A program made the translations under genes and the position numbers. Shown here piece by piece: positions 24,901 through 31,055 of a stretch of 64,000 bases of DNA (the first letter of the stretch is position 1; each line of letters starts with the position of its first letter). The notes under the pieces were generated by a model. It worked only from the letters and a program-made list of their open reading frames with translations, was not told where the DNA came from and did not search any database. The stretch covers positions 124,001-188,000 of the forward strand of contig CAWKCC010000005.1 in NCBI GenBank assembly GCA_963848045.1, in the 5' to 3' direction. The DNA is from CAVUAT01 sp963848045. GTDB taxonomy: Bacteria > Actinomycetota > Thermoleophilia > Solirubrobacterales > 70-9.

Positions 24901-25423
24901 CTTCTCCGAAGATCGCCAGCAGCCGCCGCGCGATGGCCACGGCCGCGGCGGGCTCGCCGCGCTCCCAGCGTCCGGCCACGGCTCCGTCGCGAGCGCAACC
25001 CGAGAGGCAGACGAGACCCTCGGCCTGGCCCTCGAGGTGATCGAGCGGCAGGGAGGGGGGGAGCGCCTCGCGCATCCCCTCGCCCTCGCGGGTGCCCTCA
25101 TGCGCCCTGGTGATCAGCCGGCAGAGGCTGCTCCAGCCCGCGGCGCTCTCGACCAGCAGGGTGATGTGCGCCGGCTCCGCCGCATCGCGCAAGCCCACCG
25201 TCAGCTCCGCACCGAGGATGGGGCGAACCCCGACCCCCGCGCAGGCGTGCGCGAACTCCATGGCGCCGCCGACTCCATCGTGGTCGGTGAGGGCGAGCGC
25301 GTGATGGCCGAGGTCGGCCGCAGCGGCCGCCAGCTCGGCCGGCTGCGAGGCGCCGTCCAGGAAGGAGTAGGCCGAGTGCGAGTGCAGCTCGACGTAGTCG
25401 GGAGATCCCCGGTCGCCGCTCAT
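21989..25423 (-). CDS. dnaE2: Error-prone DNA polymerase DnaE2
   Basis: A 1,144-aa C-family polymerase of the DnaE2 (ImuC) branch, which performs SOS-induced mutagenic translesion synthesis with ImuB. It has an N-terminal PHP domain (VELHSHSAYSFLDGAS), the polymerase palm with catalytic Asp residues in APDIDLDFPRDIRERLI, the finger motif GFGFPKSHSAAFGLLAYQS, and a C-terminal OB fold (SRVRVAGMVVARQRPATAKG). The start at 25423 gives the family N-terminus; a start at 25474 would overlap the preceding gene. It is last in the cassette imuB-DUF6504-dnaE2 headed by a LexA box. Confidence 0.93.
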   Translation of the reverse strand: MSGDRGSPDYVELHSHSAYSFLDGASQPAELAAAAADLGHHALALTDHDGVGGAMEFAHACAGVGVRPILGAELTVGLRDAAEPAHITLLVESAAGWSSLCRLITRAHEGTREGEGMREALPPSLPLDHLEGQAEGLVCLSGCARDGAVAGRWERGEPAAAVAIARRLLAIFGEDRFRVELQRPLWRRDRARNRWLASLAESLGVPCVATGNAHAHDRSRLALQDALVAVRLGATLDETEAMRRGNSAGALLSAREAAPRFADHPDAVAESARLAERLRFDLTRELGYSYPGAEDPTADGRLAGLCRAQLAERYAGSPDRAAAERRLAEELRLIGGLRLAGFFLLHHDMLELAREVAREVRGPESARRLLPPGRGRGSSVSSIVCYLTGLSHIDPIKNDLFLGRFLNEELSDAPDIDLDFPRDIRERLIPRVHERYGAERSALVAAISTYRARGAVRDLGKALGLPPAEVERLARAVDAYEAGEDAQARIEQALGSRRARSVRWRALARLLPEIAGLPRHLSQHPGGMVISTSPLIDVCPVQPAAMEGRQIVQWDKDSCADAGFLKIDLLGLGMLSAVERCVDEIARTRGERIDLSRVPLDDPQVWRAIQRAETTGVFQIESRAQMQMLPRTLPRNLDDLTVQVALVRPGPIQGGAVHPYIERRRRLRQDPSFEVPYEHPSLEPPLRDTLGAIVFQDQVLEVAMALAGFSVGEAEGLRRAMSRRRSEAALRRYRERFIRGAIGRGVSREVAERVYRQIEGFSGFGFPKSHSAAFGLLAYQSTWLRVHYGPELLCALLNEQPMGFYPPDALVHEAQRRGLEVLPPDVNSSEIDCRVETLGAAAGSQGRPPIRIGLGYVAEVAQADAEAVLAERLRGGAYRSITDLAARSGASRAALLRLAWAGACDRLVEAGEPAADRWTGAPPPLREDRRRPALWRVGAASRAARGDRGTQLALPLDGSESPQLPELTSWERMVADYRSTGMTLGEHPMELLRVELEPEVSSSADLEKSENGSRVRVAGMVVARQRPATAKGIVFMLLEDEYGTINLIVPPPVVERCRPAVRTAGFVLAGGRLEHREGTTNVVVSQIERLQRRDPPRATSKRTATPISRETGHGREPEPAARSAAVAELSAALPPPHSFGRRGR

Positions 25424-25436
25424 CGGCGCCGGCCCA

Positions 25437-25688
25437 TCAGGCGCGCTGCCGAAACCAGCGCCCGGCCTGCTCACCGCCGGGCTCGCAGAAGACGACGACG
25501 TCGCTGCCGTCCTCGAGCACCAGCTCGAAGTAGCGGCGTCGCAGCGGCCGCCGCGTCCACCAGCCGTCCTCGACCAGCCACTCCTCGCGCACCGTCTCCA
25601 CCCGCAGGCGGCCCACCGCGCGCGGTCTGCCGTCGGCTCCGACCGCGACCGGTACCGCCCAGGGCCTGTTGATGCGCCCGGGCTTCAC
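25437..25688 (-). CDS. DUF6504-family protein of the SOS mutagenesis cassette
   Basis: An 83-aa basic protein rich in Arg and Trp (VREEWLVEDGWWTRRPLRRR, YFELVLEDG). This family is commonly encoded between actinobacterial imuB-type polymerases and dnaE2; its role is not established. The GTG at 25688 overlaps the imuB stop (GTGA) and is preceded by GGGGAGG; dnaE2 begins 13 bases after its stop. Co-expression with the mutasome is nearly certain; a structural or accessory role in it is inference. Confidence 0.8.
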   Translation of the reverse strand: MKPGRINRPWAVPVAVGADGRPRAVGRLRVETVREEWLVEDGWWTRRPLRRRYFELVLEDGSDVVVFCEPGGEQAGRWFRQRA

Positions 25689-26977
25689 CTCCCCGCCTCA
25701 TCCTCGGGGAAGGGCATCAGCACCTCGCGACGCTCCGGCACCCGGGAGTCGGGATCCACCTCGAGCGCTCGCAGCACCGCCTCCGCGCCCCCGGCGGCGC
25801 GGGCCTGCCGGACGGCCTCGGCGATCCGCCGCCGACGCTGCTGCTCGGGGCCCGAGAGCTCGAGCTGCTCGCCGCCGGGCGGCCCCAACGCCACGGCCTC
25901 GAGGCGCAGCACCGAAGCCGGGCCGGGCAGCAGCGCCGGCAGGGGGGCGAGCAGCATCGCCAGCCGTCCGCCGTCGCTGCTTGCCCTGCGCAGCGCCACC
26001 CGGCGCCGCCAGCCCCCGCCCGCCGCCAGCCGGGCCGAGAGCCGCAGCGCTCGCACCGTCCGGCCGCCGCGCTCGGGGTGGGCGAGAAGCTTGGCGACCA
26101 GCAGCTCCAGCGCCCGCTCGAGCTGCTGTCCCGAGGCGGCATCGGGCAGCTCCAGCTCGACGGCCAGCTCGCGGTGGGGGTGCCGCGGGCGCAGCGGGTC
26201 GTCCTCTCCGCGGGCCAGCTCCAGGGCGCGCAGGCCCGGCTGGCCGAAGCGGTCGGCGACGGCGTCGCGGGGCAGGCCGGCGAGCCGTCCCAGTGTCTCG
26301 ATCCCGAGCCGCTGCAGCTCGTTGGGGAGGTCCTCGGCCCCGTCGTCTCGATCACCTCCATCGCCGCCGCTCCCCCGCCGCCGCGCGAGGTGGCCGTGCA
26401 GCAGGGTCACGGGAAGCGGCGCGAGGAACCTGCCGGCGCTCCCATCGGGCACGATGGTTGGGCGGCCCCGGTCAGATCCCGCGCCCGGCCTGCCGCCTCC
26501 GCCCGGACCCGCGACGGCCTCCACGCTCGCGGCCGCGTAGGCGCAGAAGCGCACCGGCGCCGCCGCCAGGCGCACCGGCAGCCCGGCAGCCCCGCGGGCA
26601 CGCTCGAGCACTCCCGCGGTGCCCCCCCAGAGGCCGCGCAGGCCGCCTGCCTCGAAGAAGGCCTCGCCGGGGCGCTCGCACTCGACCTCCGCTCCCACGA
26701 TCCCCTCCAGCCGCCGCAGCGCCCGCTCCCAGACCTGCTCGGCACGCTCGGGATCGGGAGCGACGAACAGCAACTCGGGGCAGCGCGAAAGCGCCTCGCC
26801 GAGGCGCATGCCGGCGCGCACCCCCAGGCGCTCGGCCTCGGCTGAGACCTCGCCGACCAGCTGCGCCGCCCCCGGCTCGGGCGCCAGGGCGACCGGCCGC
26901 CTCTGCGCCTGCCGTTCGCGATCGCCGAGCGCCGCGGCCAACCTGAATCCTGGGGCTAGGGCGCATGCGACGGACAT
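25685..26977 (-). CDS. imuB: ImuB-like Y-family polymerase homologue
   Basis: A 430-aa Y-family DNA polymerase homologue. In ImuB proteins the fold is kept but catalytic acidic residues are lost, and the protein links DnaE2 to the beta clamp. Here the palm motif that would read SIDEAY is RPGEAFFEAGGL, so the catalytic Asp is replaced by Gly, and no DxDxFFAS motif is seen at the N-terminus. The helix-hairpin-helix region is LGIETLGRLAGLPRDAVADRFG. The ATG at 26977 abuts the LexA box, and the predicted transcript start falls on its A, so the mRNA may be leaderless. No imuA'/RecA-like partner is adjacent. Confidence 0.88.
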   Translation of the reverse strand: MSVACALAPGFRLAAALGDRERQAQRRPVALAPEPGAAQLVGEVSAEAERLGVRAGMRLGEALSRCPELLFVAPDPERAEQVWERALRRLEGIVGAEVECERPGEAFFEAGGLRGLWGGTAGVLERARGAAGLPVRLAAAPVRFCAYAAASVEAVAGPGGGGRPGAGSDRGRPTIVPDGSAGRFLAPLPVTLLHGHLARRRGSGGDGGDRDDGAEDLPNELQRLGIETLGRLAGLPRDAVADRFGQPGLRALELARGEDDPLRPRHPHRELAVELELPDAASGQQLERALELLVAKLLAHPERGGRTVRALRLSARLAAGGGWRRRVALRRASSDGGRLAMLLAPLPALLPGPASVLRLEAVALGPPGGEQLELSGPEQQRRRRIAEAVRQARAAGGAEAVLRALEVDPDSRVPERREVLMPFPEDEAGR

Positions 26978-26991
26978 CGAACATATGTTCG
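26978..26991. promoter_or_regulatory. LexA (SOS) box between imuB and the GST gene
   Basis: CGAACATATGTTCG is a perfect 14-base palindrome matching the actinobacterial/Bacillus-type SOS box (CGAAC-N4-GTTCG). On the minus strand it overlaps the imuB -10 region (GAACAT at 26985-26990), 17 bases from TTGACT (27008-27013), so LexA binding would block imuB transcription. It is also about 63 bases upstream of the GST start. Confidence 0.9.
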
Positions 26992-27041
26992 TACATGGCG
27001 ACGAGACAGTCAAGCCCTCGACGAAGAGACATGCTCGGCTG

Positions 27042-27047
27042 TACGGT
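27042..27047 (+). promoter_or_regulatory. -10 hexamer of a probable leaderless GST-gene promoter
   Basis: TACGGT lies 6 bases before the GTG at 27054. TCGACG about 18 bases further upstream could serve as -35. Confidence 0.4.
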
Positions 27048-27053
27048 TGCGCC

Positions 27054-27674
27054 GTGATCTGGCTCTATCGCATCCCCTTCTCCACCAACGTCGAGCGCGT
27101 CGCGCTGGCGCTCGCGCACAAGGGCCTCGAGGTCAAGTCGATCGAGATCGACAAGGAGGACCGCACGCCCGTGCAGGAGGTGAGCGGGCAGAGCCTGGTG
27201 CCGGTGATCGACGACGGCGGAGAGGTGGTCGCCGACTCCACCAAGATCCTCGCCCACCTCGAGGAGCGCTACCCCGAGCCGCCGATCTTCCCCTCCGATC
27301 CCGCCCGCCGCGCCGAGATGGACGTCTGCATCGACTGGTTCAACGAGGTCTGGAAGACCAGCCCCAACGCGATCGAGTTCGAGCTCGAGAGCGAGACCCC
27401 CGCAGAGGACGTGATCGAGCTGGAGGGCAGGCGCATGGCGCAGGCCCTGGCGCTGTTCGAGCGCATGCTGACGGGGCGCGACTACCTGATGGGGGACCGG
27501 GTCTGGGCGGTGGACTTGGCCATCTTCCCGTTCCTCAAGTACGCCAAGCTCGAGCTCGACCCCGATGACGACGAGCTCTTCCACCGCATCCTCGACGTGC
27601 ACCAGCCGCTCGGCGACGAGCACCCCCGGCTCGCCGGGTGGATCGAGCGAGTCGACGCGCTGCCGCGCGCCTAG
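27054..27674 (+). CDS. Glutathione S-transferase-like protein
   Basis: A 206-aa two-domain protein: a thioredoxin-fold N-terminus (WLYRIPFSTNVERVALALAH, with SLVPVIDDGG, the cis-Pro region, and ADSTKILAHLEERYP) and an all-helical C-terminus containing GDRVWAVDLAIFPFLKY. This is the GST superfamily layout. Actinobacteria usually lack glutathione, so the thiol or ligand is uncertain. The GTG at 27054 gives the family N-terminus IWLYRIPFS. It is divergent from imuB and shares a short intergenic region containing the LexA box, so DNA-damage control is possible but unproven. Confidence 0.82.
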   Translation: MIWLYRIPFSTNVERVALALAHKGLEVKSIEIDKEDRTPVQEVSGQSLVPVIDDGGEVVADSTKILAHLEERYPEPPIFPSDPARRAEMDVCIDWFNEVWKTSPNAIEFELESETPAEDVIELEGRRMAQALALFERMLTGRDYLMGDRVWAVDLAIFPFLKYAKLELDPDDDELFHRILDVHQPLGDEHPRLAGWIERVDALPRA

Positions 27675-27683
27675 CGCCGCGGC

Positions 27684-28499
27684 TCAGCCGAGCCCGAAGA
27701 CGCGCCTGGCGTTGCCCTCGAGGAACAGGCCCCTGGTCTCGTCGTCGAGCTCGAGCGAGTCGAGCTCCGCCAGCGCCCCCTGCGGCGCGATCATCGGGTG
27801 GTTTGAGCCGAACATGACCTTGCGGCGACCGCTGCCGCTGCGCAGGTAGCGGACCAGCTCGGGCGGGTAGCGCCTGCACGTGTAGGCCGAGGTGTCGATG
27901 TAGACGTTCTCGTGCTTGCGGGCGACGGCGACCATCTCCTCGGTCCAGGGGTAGCCGATGTGTCCGCCGACGATCACCAGCTCGGGGAAGTCCAGGGCGA
28001 CCTGGTCGATGTAGGGGATCGGCCGTCCGGTCTCGGAGGGACGAAGGGGGCCCGTGTGCCCCACCTGCGTGCAGAAGGGGACGCCCAGCTCCACGCATTC
28101 GGCGAACAGTGGGTAGTAGCGCCTGTCGGTCGGAGGAGCCTCCCAGAGCCAGGGGATGACGCGCAGGCCCTTGAACCCGTGCTCGGTGACGCAGCGGCGC
28201 AGCTCGCGCACGGCCTCCATCGGCTTTCGCAGATTGACCCCCGCCAGGCCGGCGAAGCGGTCGGGGTGGGCCGCGACCCAGCCCGCGACCTCTTCGTTGG
28301 AGATCAGCTCGCCCTCGGGCGATCCCCAGGCGCTGAGCAGGCCGAAGCCGACGTCGGCGGCGTCCATGGCGGCGATCGTGAAACCGATAGGAGGCTCCTG
28401 GTCAGGGAGCTCAGCGCCTGTCCAGCGGAGCAGCGACTCGAACGTCTCGTTGCCCAGGAAGCGCAGCGTGGGATGTTGCATCCAGACGTCGACCGTCAT
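27684..28499 (-). CDS. Amidohydrolase-2-family protein
   Basis: A 271-aa TIM-barrel amidohydrolase of the Amidohydro_2 (ACMSD-like) family. Visible elements are PDRFAGLAGVNLRKPMEAV, GFKGLRVIPW, FCTQVGHTG, VIVGGHIGYPWTEEMVAVA, NVYIDTSAY and the C-terminal VMFGSNHPMIAP with GNARRVFGL. The usual N-terminal HxH metal site is not seen; the protein begins MTVDVWMQHPTL, so a metal-poor variant or a decarboxylase/lactonase activity is possible. The ATG at 28499 is the most natural start. It converges with the GST gene. Confidence 0.8.
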   Translation of the reverse strand: MTVDVWMQHPTLRFLGNETFESLLRWTGAELPDQEPPIGFTIAAMDAADVGFGLLSAWGSPEGELISNEEVAGWVAAHPDRFAGLAGVNLRKPMEAVRELRRCVTEHGFKGLRVIPWLWEAPPTDRRYYPLFAECVELGVPFCTQVGHTGPLRPSETGRPIPYIDQVALDFPELVIVGGHIGYPWTEEMVAVARKHENVYIDTSAYTCRRYPPELVRYLRSGSGRRKVMFGSNHPMIAPQGALAELDSLELDDETRGLFLEGNARRVFGLG

Positions 28500-28561
28500 C
28501 GCGGCCCAGCCTTTCAGATCGCGGCCGCATGCCGGTGAGCCCCGGATGGCATCATTGGCCG

Positions 28562-29071
28562 GTGAGAGCTCCGAGCTCCCCGTTAGCGGTGATCGCCGCC
28601 CTCGCTCTCGCCTCGCCGGCGCTGCTCGGCTGCGGCGGCGGCGGTGACAGCGGCGGCGATGTCCCCGAGGACCAGGTCCCAGGGGGCGCTGACCCCGAGG
28701 CCGTGAAGGTGATCGACGACTGGGCGCAGACCCTGCGCGAGGGTGACGTCGAGGGTGCGGCCGACTACTTCGAGGTCCCGAGCACCGTCCAGAACGGCAC
28801 GGCACCGCTGGAGCTGGACAGCCGCGCGGACGTGGTCGCCTTCAACCGCTCGCTGCCCTGCGGCGCCGAGCTCGTCAACGCCCAAGGGCACTTCGGCCTG
28901 ACGATCGCGACCTTCGAGCTCAGCGAGCGACCGGGGCCGGGGGAGTGCGGCTCCGGGGTGGGCAACACGGCCCGGGCTGCGTTCGTGATCGAGGACGGCA
29001 AGATCACCGAGTGGCGGCGGGTCGGCGACGAGCCGGTTGTCGAGCCCTCCGGGGACAGCCCGATCGTCTAG
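28562..29071 (+). CDS. Putative lipoprotein with an NTF2-like domain
   Basis: A 169-aa exported protein. The GTG start gives a signal peptide (RAPSSPLAVIAALALASPAL) ending in the lipobox LLGC, followed by a Gly/Asp linker. The rest (VKVIDDWAQTLREGDVEGAA, and a C-terminal ARAAFVIEDGKITEWRRV) resembles the SnoaL/NTF2-like fold. No catalytic residues can be assigned. A CATCAT hexamer lies 6 bases before the GTG. The stop overlaps the next gene on the minus strand by four bases. Confidence 0.7.
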   Translation: MRAPSSPLAVIAALALASPALLGCGGGGDSGGDVPEDQVPGGADPEAVKVIDDWAQTLREGDVEGAADYFEVPSTVQNGTAPLELDSRADVVAFNRSLPCGAELVNAQGHFGLTIATFELSERPGPGECGSGVGNTARAAFVIEDGKITEWRRVGDEPVVEPSGDSPIV

Positions 29072-30138
29072 CCGAGCCGCCGCAGCACCCGCTCGATCAC
29101 GGCGTCGGTGAACTCCGTGGTGCCGGCGTGGCCCTTGAGGTCGGGGGTGCGGATGCCCGCGGCGGCGGCCTCCATCACGGCCGAGTAGACGGCCACCGAA
29201 GCCTCGGCAGCGCCGCGCTCGCCGCGCTCCCCCGCAAAGCCGAGCAGAGCGGCGACCGCGAGAATCATGGCCATAGGGTTGGCGACGTCCTTCCCCTCCA
29301 GTGCCGGGGCGGTGCCGTGGGGGGCCTCGGCCATCGCCACCGAAGGGTCGAGATCGTCGTCGAGGGCGAGCAGGATCGACTCGGCGCCGGCGATCGACCC
29401 GAACAGGGGCAGCACCAGGTCCGAGAGCAGGTCGCCGTCGCGGTTGAGAGCGGGGATGACCAGCGGTGTGTCGGCGCGCCCCGTGATCAGCCCGGCGTAG
29501 GTGGCGTCGATCAGCAGCGGCTCGTAGGGGCATTCGGGGTGTAGCTCGGCGGCGGCGTCCATCTCCTCCTTCAGCATTCCCTCGTAGACGGGGCTGACGG
29601 TCCACTTGGGACCGCCATAGACCTTGCCGCCGGTCTTCGCGGCGGTCCGGAACGCGTATTCGGCCACCGCCCTGCAGATCGAACGGTGGATCACCTCGAC
29701 GCGCGTGGCGATCTCGTCGCCGTCGCTCGCCCGCCGCTCCTCCGCGGCGCCGTAGGCGTCGCCGACCGCCATGCGCACGACCGAGATCGGGTGGTGTATG
29801 CCCCCCAGCGGAGCGACGCCGGGGATGCGGCGGCCGGTGCGCACTATCACCTTGCCGTCGATCCCCTCGCGGACGATGCGGTTGGGGCTGCCGACGTCGT
29901 CGACGCCTTCGGGGGTGATGGTCGCCGCCTTGATCCCCAGCCCGGCCTCGACCATCGCCGCGGCGGCCTGTTCGCATACGGCGTTCGCGGTCGAGCGCCT
30001 GTTCTCGATCGACAGGTCGAAGCGCTCCAGCTCGACCTGCGCTCCGATCAGACCGGGGTCGAGCAGTCGCAGCGCCTGCTCGAGCAGCTCCTGCCCGGTC
30101 TGGTCCCCCTCGAGCACGACTATCCTCAGCCCGGCCAT
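29068..30138 (-). CDS. Isocitrate/isopropylmalate dehydrogenase family protein
   Basis: A 356-aa beta-decarboxylating dehydrogenase homologue. Motifs are LRIVVLEGDQTGQEL, HHPISVVRMAVGDAYG, the Lys-containing GGKVYGGPKWTVSPVYEGML, an Asp in LIDATYAGLI, and EAPHGTAPALEGKDVANP in the nucleotide-binding region. The substrate loop that distinguishes LeuB (RELTGGIYFG) is absent, so it is not a second LeuB. Its substrate may be isocitrate, homoisocitrate, tartrate or something else. TAGGGT (30148-30153, minus strand) lies 9 bases before the ATG. Confidence 0.82.
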   Translation of the reverse strand: MAGLRIVVLEGDQTGQELLEQALRLLDPGLIGAQVELERFDLSIENRRSTANAVCEQAAAAMVEAGLGIKAATITPEGVDDVGSPNRIVREGIDGKVIVRTGRRIPGVAPLGGIHHPISVVRMAVGDAYGAAEERRASDGDEIATRVEVIHRSICRAVAEYAFRTAAKTGGKVYGGPKWTVSPVYEGMLKEEMDAAAELHPECPYEPLLIDATYAGLITGRADTPLVIPALNRDGDLLSDLVLPLFGSIAGAESILLALDDDLDPSVAMAEAPHGTAPALEGKDVANPMAMILAVAALLGFAGERGERGAAEASVAVYSAVMEAAAAGIRTPDLKGHAGTTEFTDAVIERVLRRLG

Positions 30139-30179
30139 GGACGGGCGACCCTATCCGACGCTCGAACGGGCCTCCGGCG

Positions 30180-30527
30180 ATGATCGGAGCCACGCCCGTG
30201 GCTGAGAGCTGCACCTGGTGCGGGGCCCAGGTGGAGGCCGACGACGGCTTTCGCGCCTATGAGCCCGCGGGAGACAGGCGGGCGGTGTTCTGCCGGCTCG
30301 AGCACGTCGTCCCCTGGGCGATCCAGGACGCCCACTGGGAGGCAGGCGGGCTGACCGAGCCCCCCGGCCTCGACCAGGGCGCCGAGCGCTGCTCGCATTG
30401 CGACGCCCCACTCGGCGATGTCCACGTGCTGCTCGTCCGCCACCGCGGCGAGCATCGGGTCGCCGACGGCTTCTGCTCGGTCGACCACATGAACGACTGG
30501 GTCAAGGCCGGCGGGCGCTGGCAGTAG
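30180..30527 (+). CDS. Small protein with two tandem CxxC...CxxxH zinc-binding units
   Basis: A 115-aa protein with an internal duplication. Unit 1 is CTWC (residues 11-14) followed by FCRLEHVVPW; unit 2 is CSHC (71-74) followed by FCSVDHMNDW. Each unit supplies CxxC plus Cys-x3-His, a treble-clef or TRASH-like zinc site. No enzymatic domain is present, so it may bind metal, nucleic acid or another protein. It lies directly upstream of the two small-RNA genes on the same strand; a link is speculation. Confidence 0.75.
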   Translation: MIGATPVAESCTWCGAQVEADDGFRAYEPAGDRRAVFCRLEHVVPWAIQDAHWEAGGLTEPPGLDQGAERCSHCDAPLGDVHVLLVRHRGEHRVADGFCSVDHMNDWVKAGGRWQ

Positions 30528-30568
30528 CGGCGAAGGAGGGGCGGATGGGGCGGGCGCGCCCCCTGATT

Positions 30569-30583
30569 CCCGCAGATTGCGGG
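30569..30583 (+). promoter_or_regulatory. Palindromic operator-like site, sRNA copy 1
   Basis: CCCGCA-GAT-TGCGGG is a perfect inverted repeat ending 19 bases before the -35 element. Its centre is about 62 bases before the predicted transcription start, a class I activator position. The same sequence and spacing occur before copy 2. Confidence 0.6.
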
Positions 30584-30602
30584 ATCGGCGCGAGACACCC
30601 CA

Positions 30603-30631
30603 TTGACAAGAGCTTCGGGTGGGCGTAGGTT
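30603..30631 (+). promoter_or_regulatory. Promoter of sRNA copy 1
   Basis: A consensus TTGACA (30603-30608) and TAGGTT (30626-30631) are separated by 17 bases. Transcription should start near 30638. Confidence 0.8.
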
Positions 30632-30637
30632 GGCCAA

Positions 30638-30766
30638 AGAACGACGCAAGTTGTTCTACGGAGAGACCGCAAGGTCAATCCACGGAGAAGCCGCAAGGCC
30701 TATCCAGGTGAAGCCGCAAGGCGGATCCAAGGCGAAGGGCCCGGGTGACCGGGCCCTTTGTTTTGC
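30638..30766 (+). ncRNA. Tandem GCAA-hairpin small RNA, copy 1
   Basis: A predicted ~129-nt transcript with no convincing ORF. It starts with a 7-bp hairpin, GAACGAC-GCAA-GTTGTTC (30639-30656). Three short hairpins with the same GCAA tetraloop follow: GACC/GGTC (30665-30676), GCC/GGC (30690-30699) and GCC/GGC (30713-30722). They are separated by linkers sharing AUCCA and a GG. It ends in a strong terminator. The repeat period is 23-24 bases. The nearest downstream ORF points the other way, so it is not an mRNA leader. I do not recognise the family; a protein-binding decoy RNA or an antisense RNA are both conceivable. Confidence 0.72.
30735..30765 (+). terminator. Terminator of sRNA copy 1
   Basis: A 10-bp stem, AAGGGCCCGG and CCGGGCCCTT with a GTGA tetraloop, followed by TGTTTT. 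Confidence 0.9.
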
Positions 30767-30780
30767 TCGGGCTTTGGAAG

Positions 30781-30800
30781 GCCCTTTGGGACGAAAGGGC
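30781..30800 (+). repeat. Hairpin between the two sRNA genes
   Basis: GCCCTTT and AAAGGGC pair across a 6-base loop. The rest of 30801-30868 is GC-rich without visible features. Confidence 0.4.
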
Positions 30801-30877
30801 GAGCGGCGGCGACCAGGCGCAGCCGAGCCGCCGGCTAGGCCGAGGCTGGCCGCCACGGCGCCCGCCCGGCCACGTTT

Positions 30878-30892
30878 CCCGCAGATTGCGGC
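30878..30892 (+). promoter_or_regulatory. Palindromic operator-like site, sRNA copy 2
   Basis: CCCGCA-GAT-TGCGG matches the copy 1 site (last base differs) and again ends 19 bases before the -35 element. A following TCGGCGC is shared by both copies. Confidence 0.6.
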
Positions 30893-30911
30893 TTCGGCGC
30901 CGAAGGCTCCC

Positions 30912-30940
30912 TTGACAGCACCCTCACCGGGGCGTACTTT
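30912..30940 (+). promoter_or_regulatory. Promoter of sRNA copy 2
   Basis: TTGACA (30912-30917) and TACTTT (30935-30940) with a 17-base spacer; predicted start near 30947. Confidence 0.8.
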
Positions 30941-30946
30941 GGTCCA

Positions 30947-31052
30947 AGGACGACGCAAGTTGTCCTTTGGTTAGACCGCAAGGTCGATCCAACGGAGAAG
31001 CCGCAAGGCAGATCCAAGGCGAAGGGCCCGGGTGACCGGGCCCTTTGTTTTG
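30947..31052 (+). ncRNA. Tandem GCAA-hairpin small RNA, copy 2
   Basis: A predicted ~106-nt transcript, paralogous to the one 309 bases upstream but with one repeat unit fewer. Its first hairpin is GGACGAC-GCAA-GTTGTCC (30948-30965). Compared with copy 1 an A-U pair has become G-C on both sides of the stem, a compensatory change that supports the structure. Hairpins GACC/GGTC (30974-30985) and GCC/GGC (31000-31009) follow, joined by GATCCAACGGAGAA and ending in GATCCAAGGCGAA before the terminator. It ends against the 3' end of a convergent gene, so it must act as a free RNA. Confidence 0.72.
31022..31051 (+). terminator. Terminator of sRNA copy 2
   Basis: The same AAGGGCCCGG-GTGA-CCGGGCCCTT hairpin plus TGTTTT as in copy 1. 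Because the stem is symmetric it may also help end the convergent hydrolase transcript. Confidence 0.9.
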
Positions 31053-31055
31053 CCG

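Noticed and set aside
22463..25672. 1069-aa plus-strand ORF
   Set aside because: It is antisense to dnaE2, an artefact of high GC with no domain; the minus strand encodes a full DnaE2 with all motifs.
25669..26946. 425-aa Arg/Pro/Ala-rich plus-strand ORF
   Set aside because: Antisense shadow of imuB with no recognisable protein features.
30640..31010. CRISPR-like array
   Set aside because: The direct repeats have a 23-24-base period, are themselves tiny hairpins with conserved linkers, have no unique spacers and no cas genes nearby.
30710..31020. Pairing of the GAUCCA linkers with UGGAUC next to the anti-Shine-Dalgarno of 16S
   Set aside because: The complementarity is only six bases and that part of 16S is structured, so it is too weak to claim.
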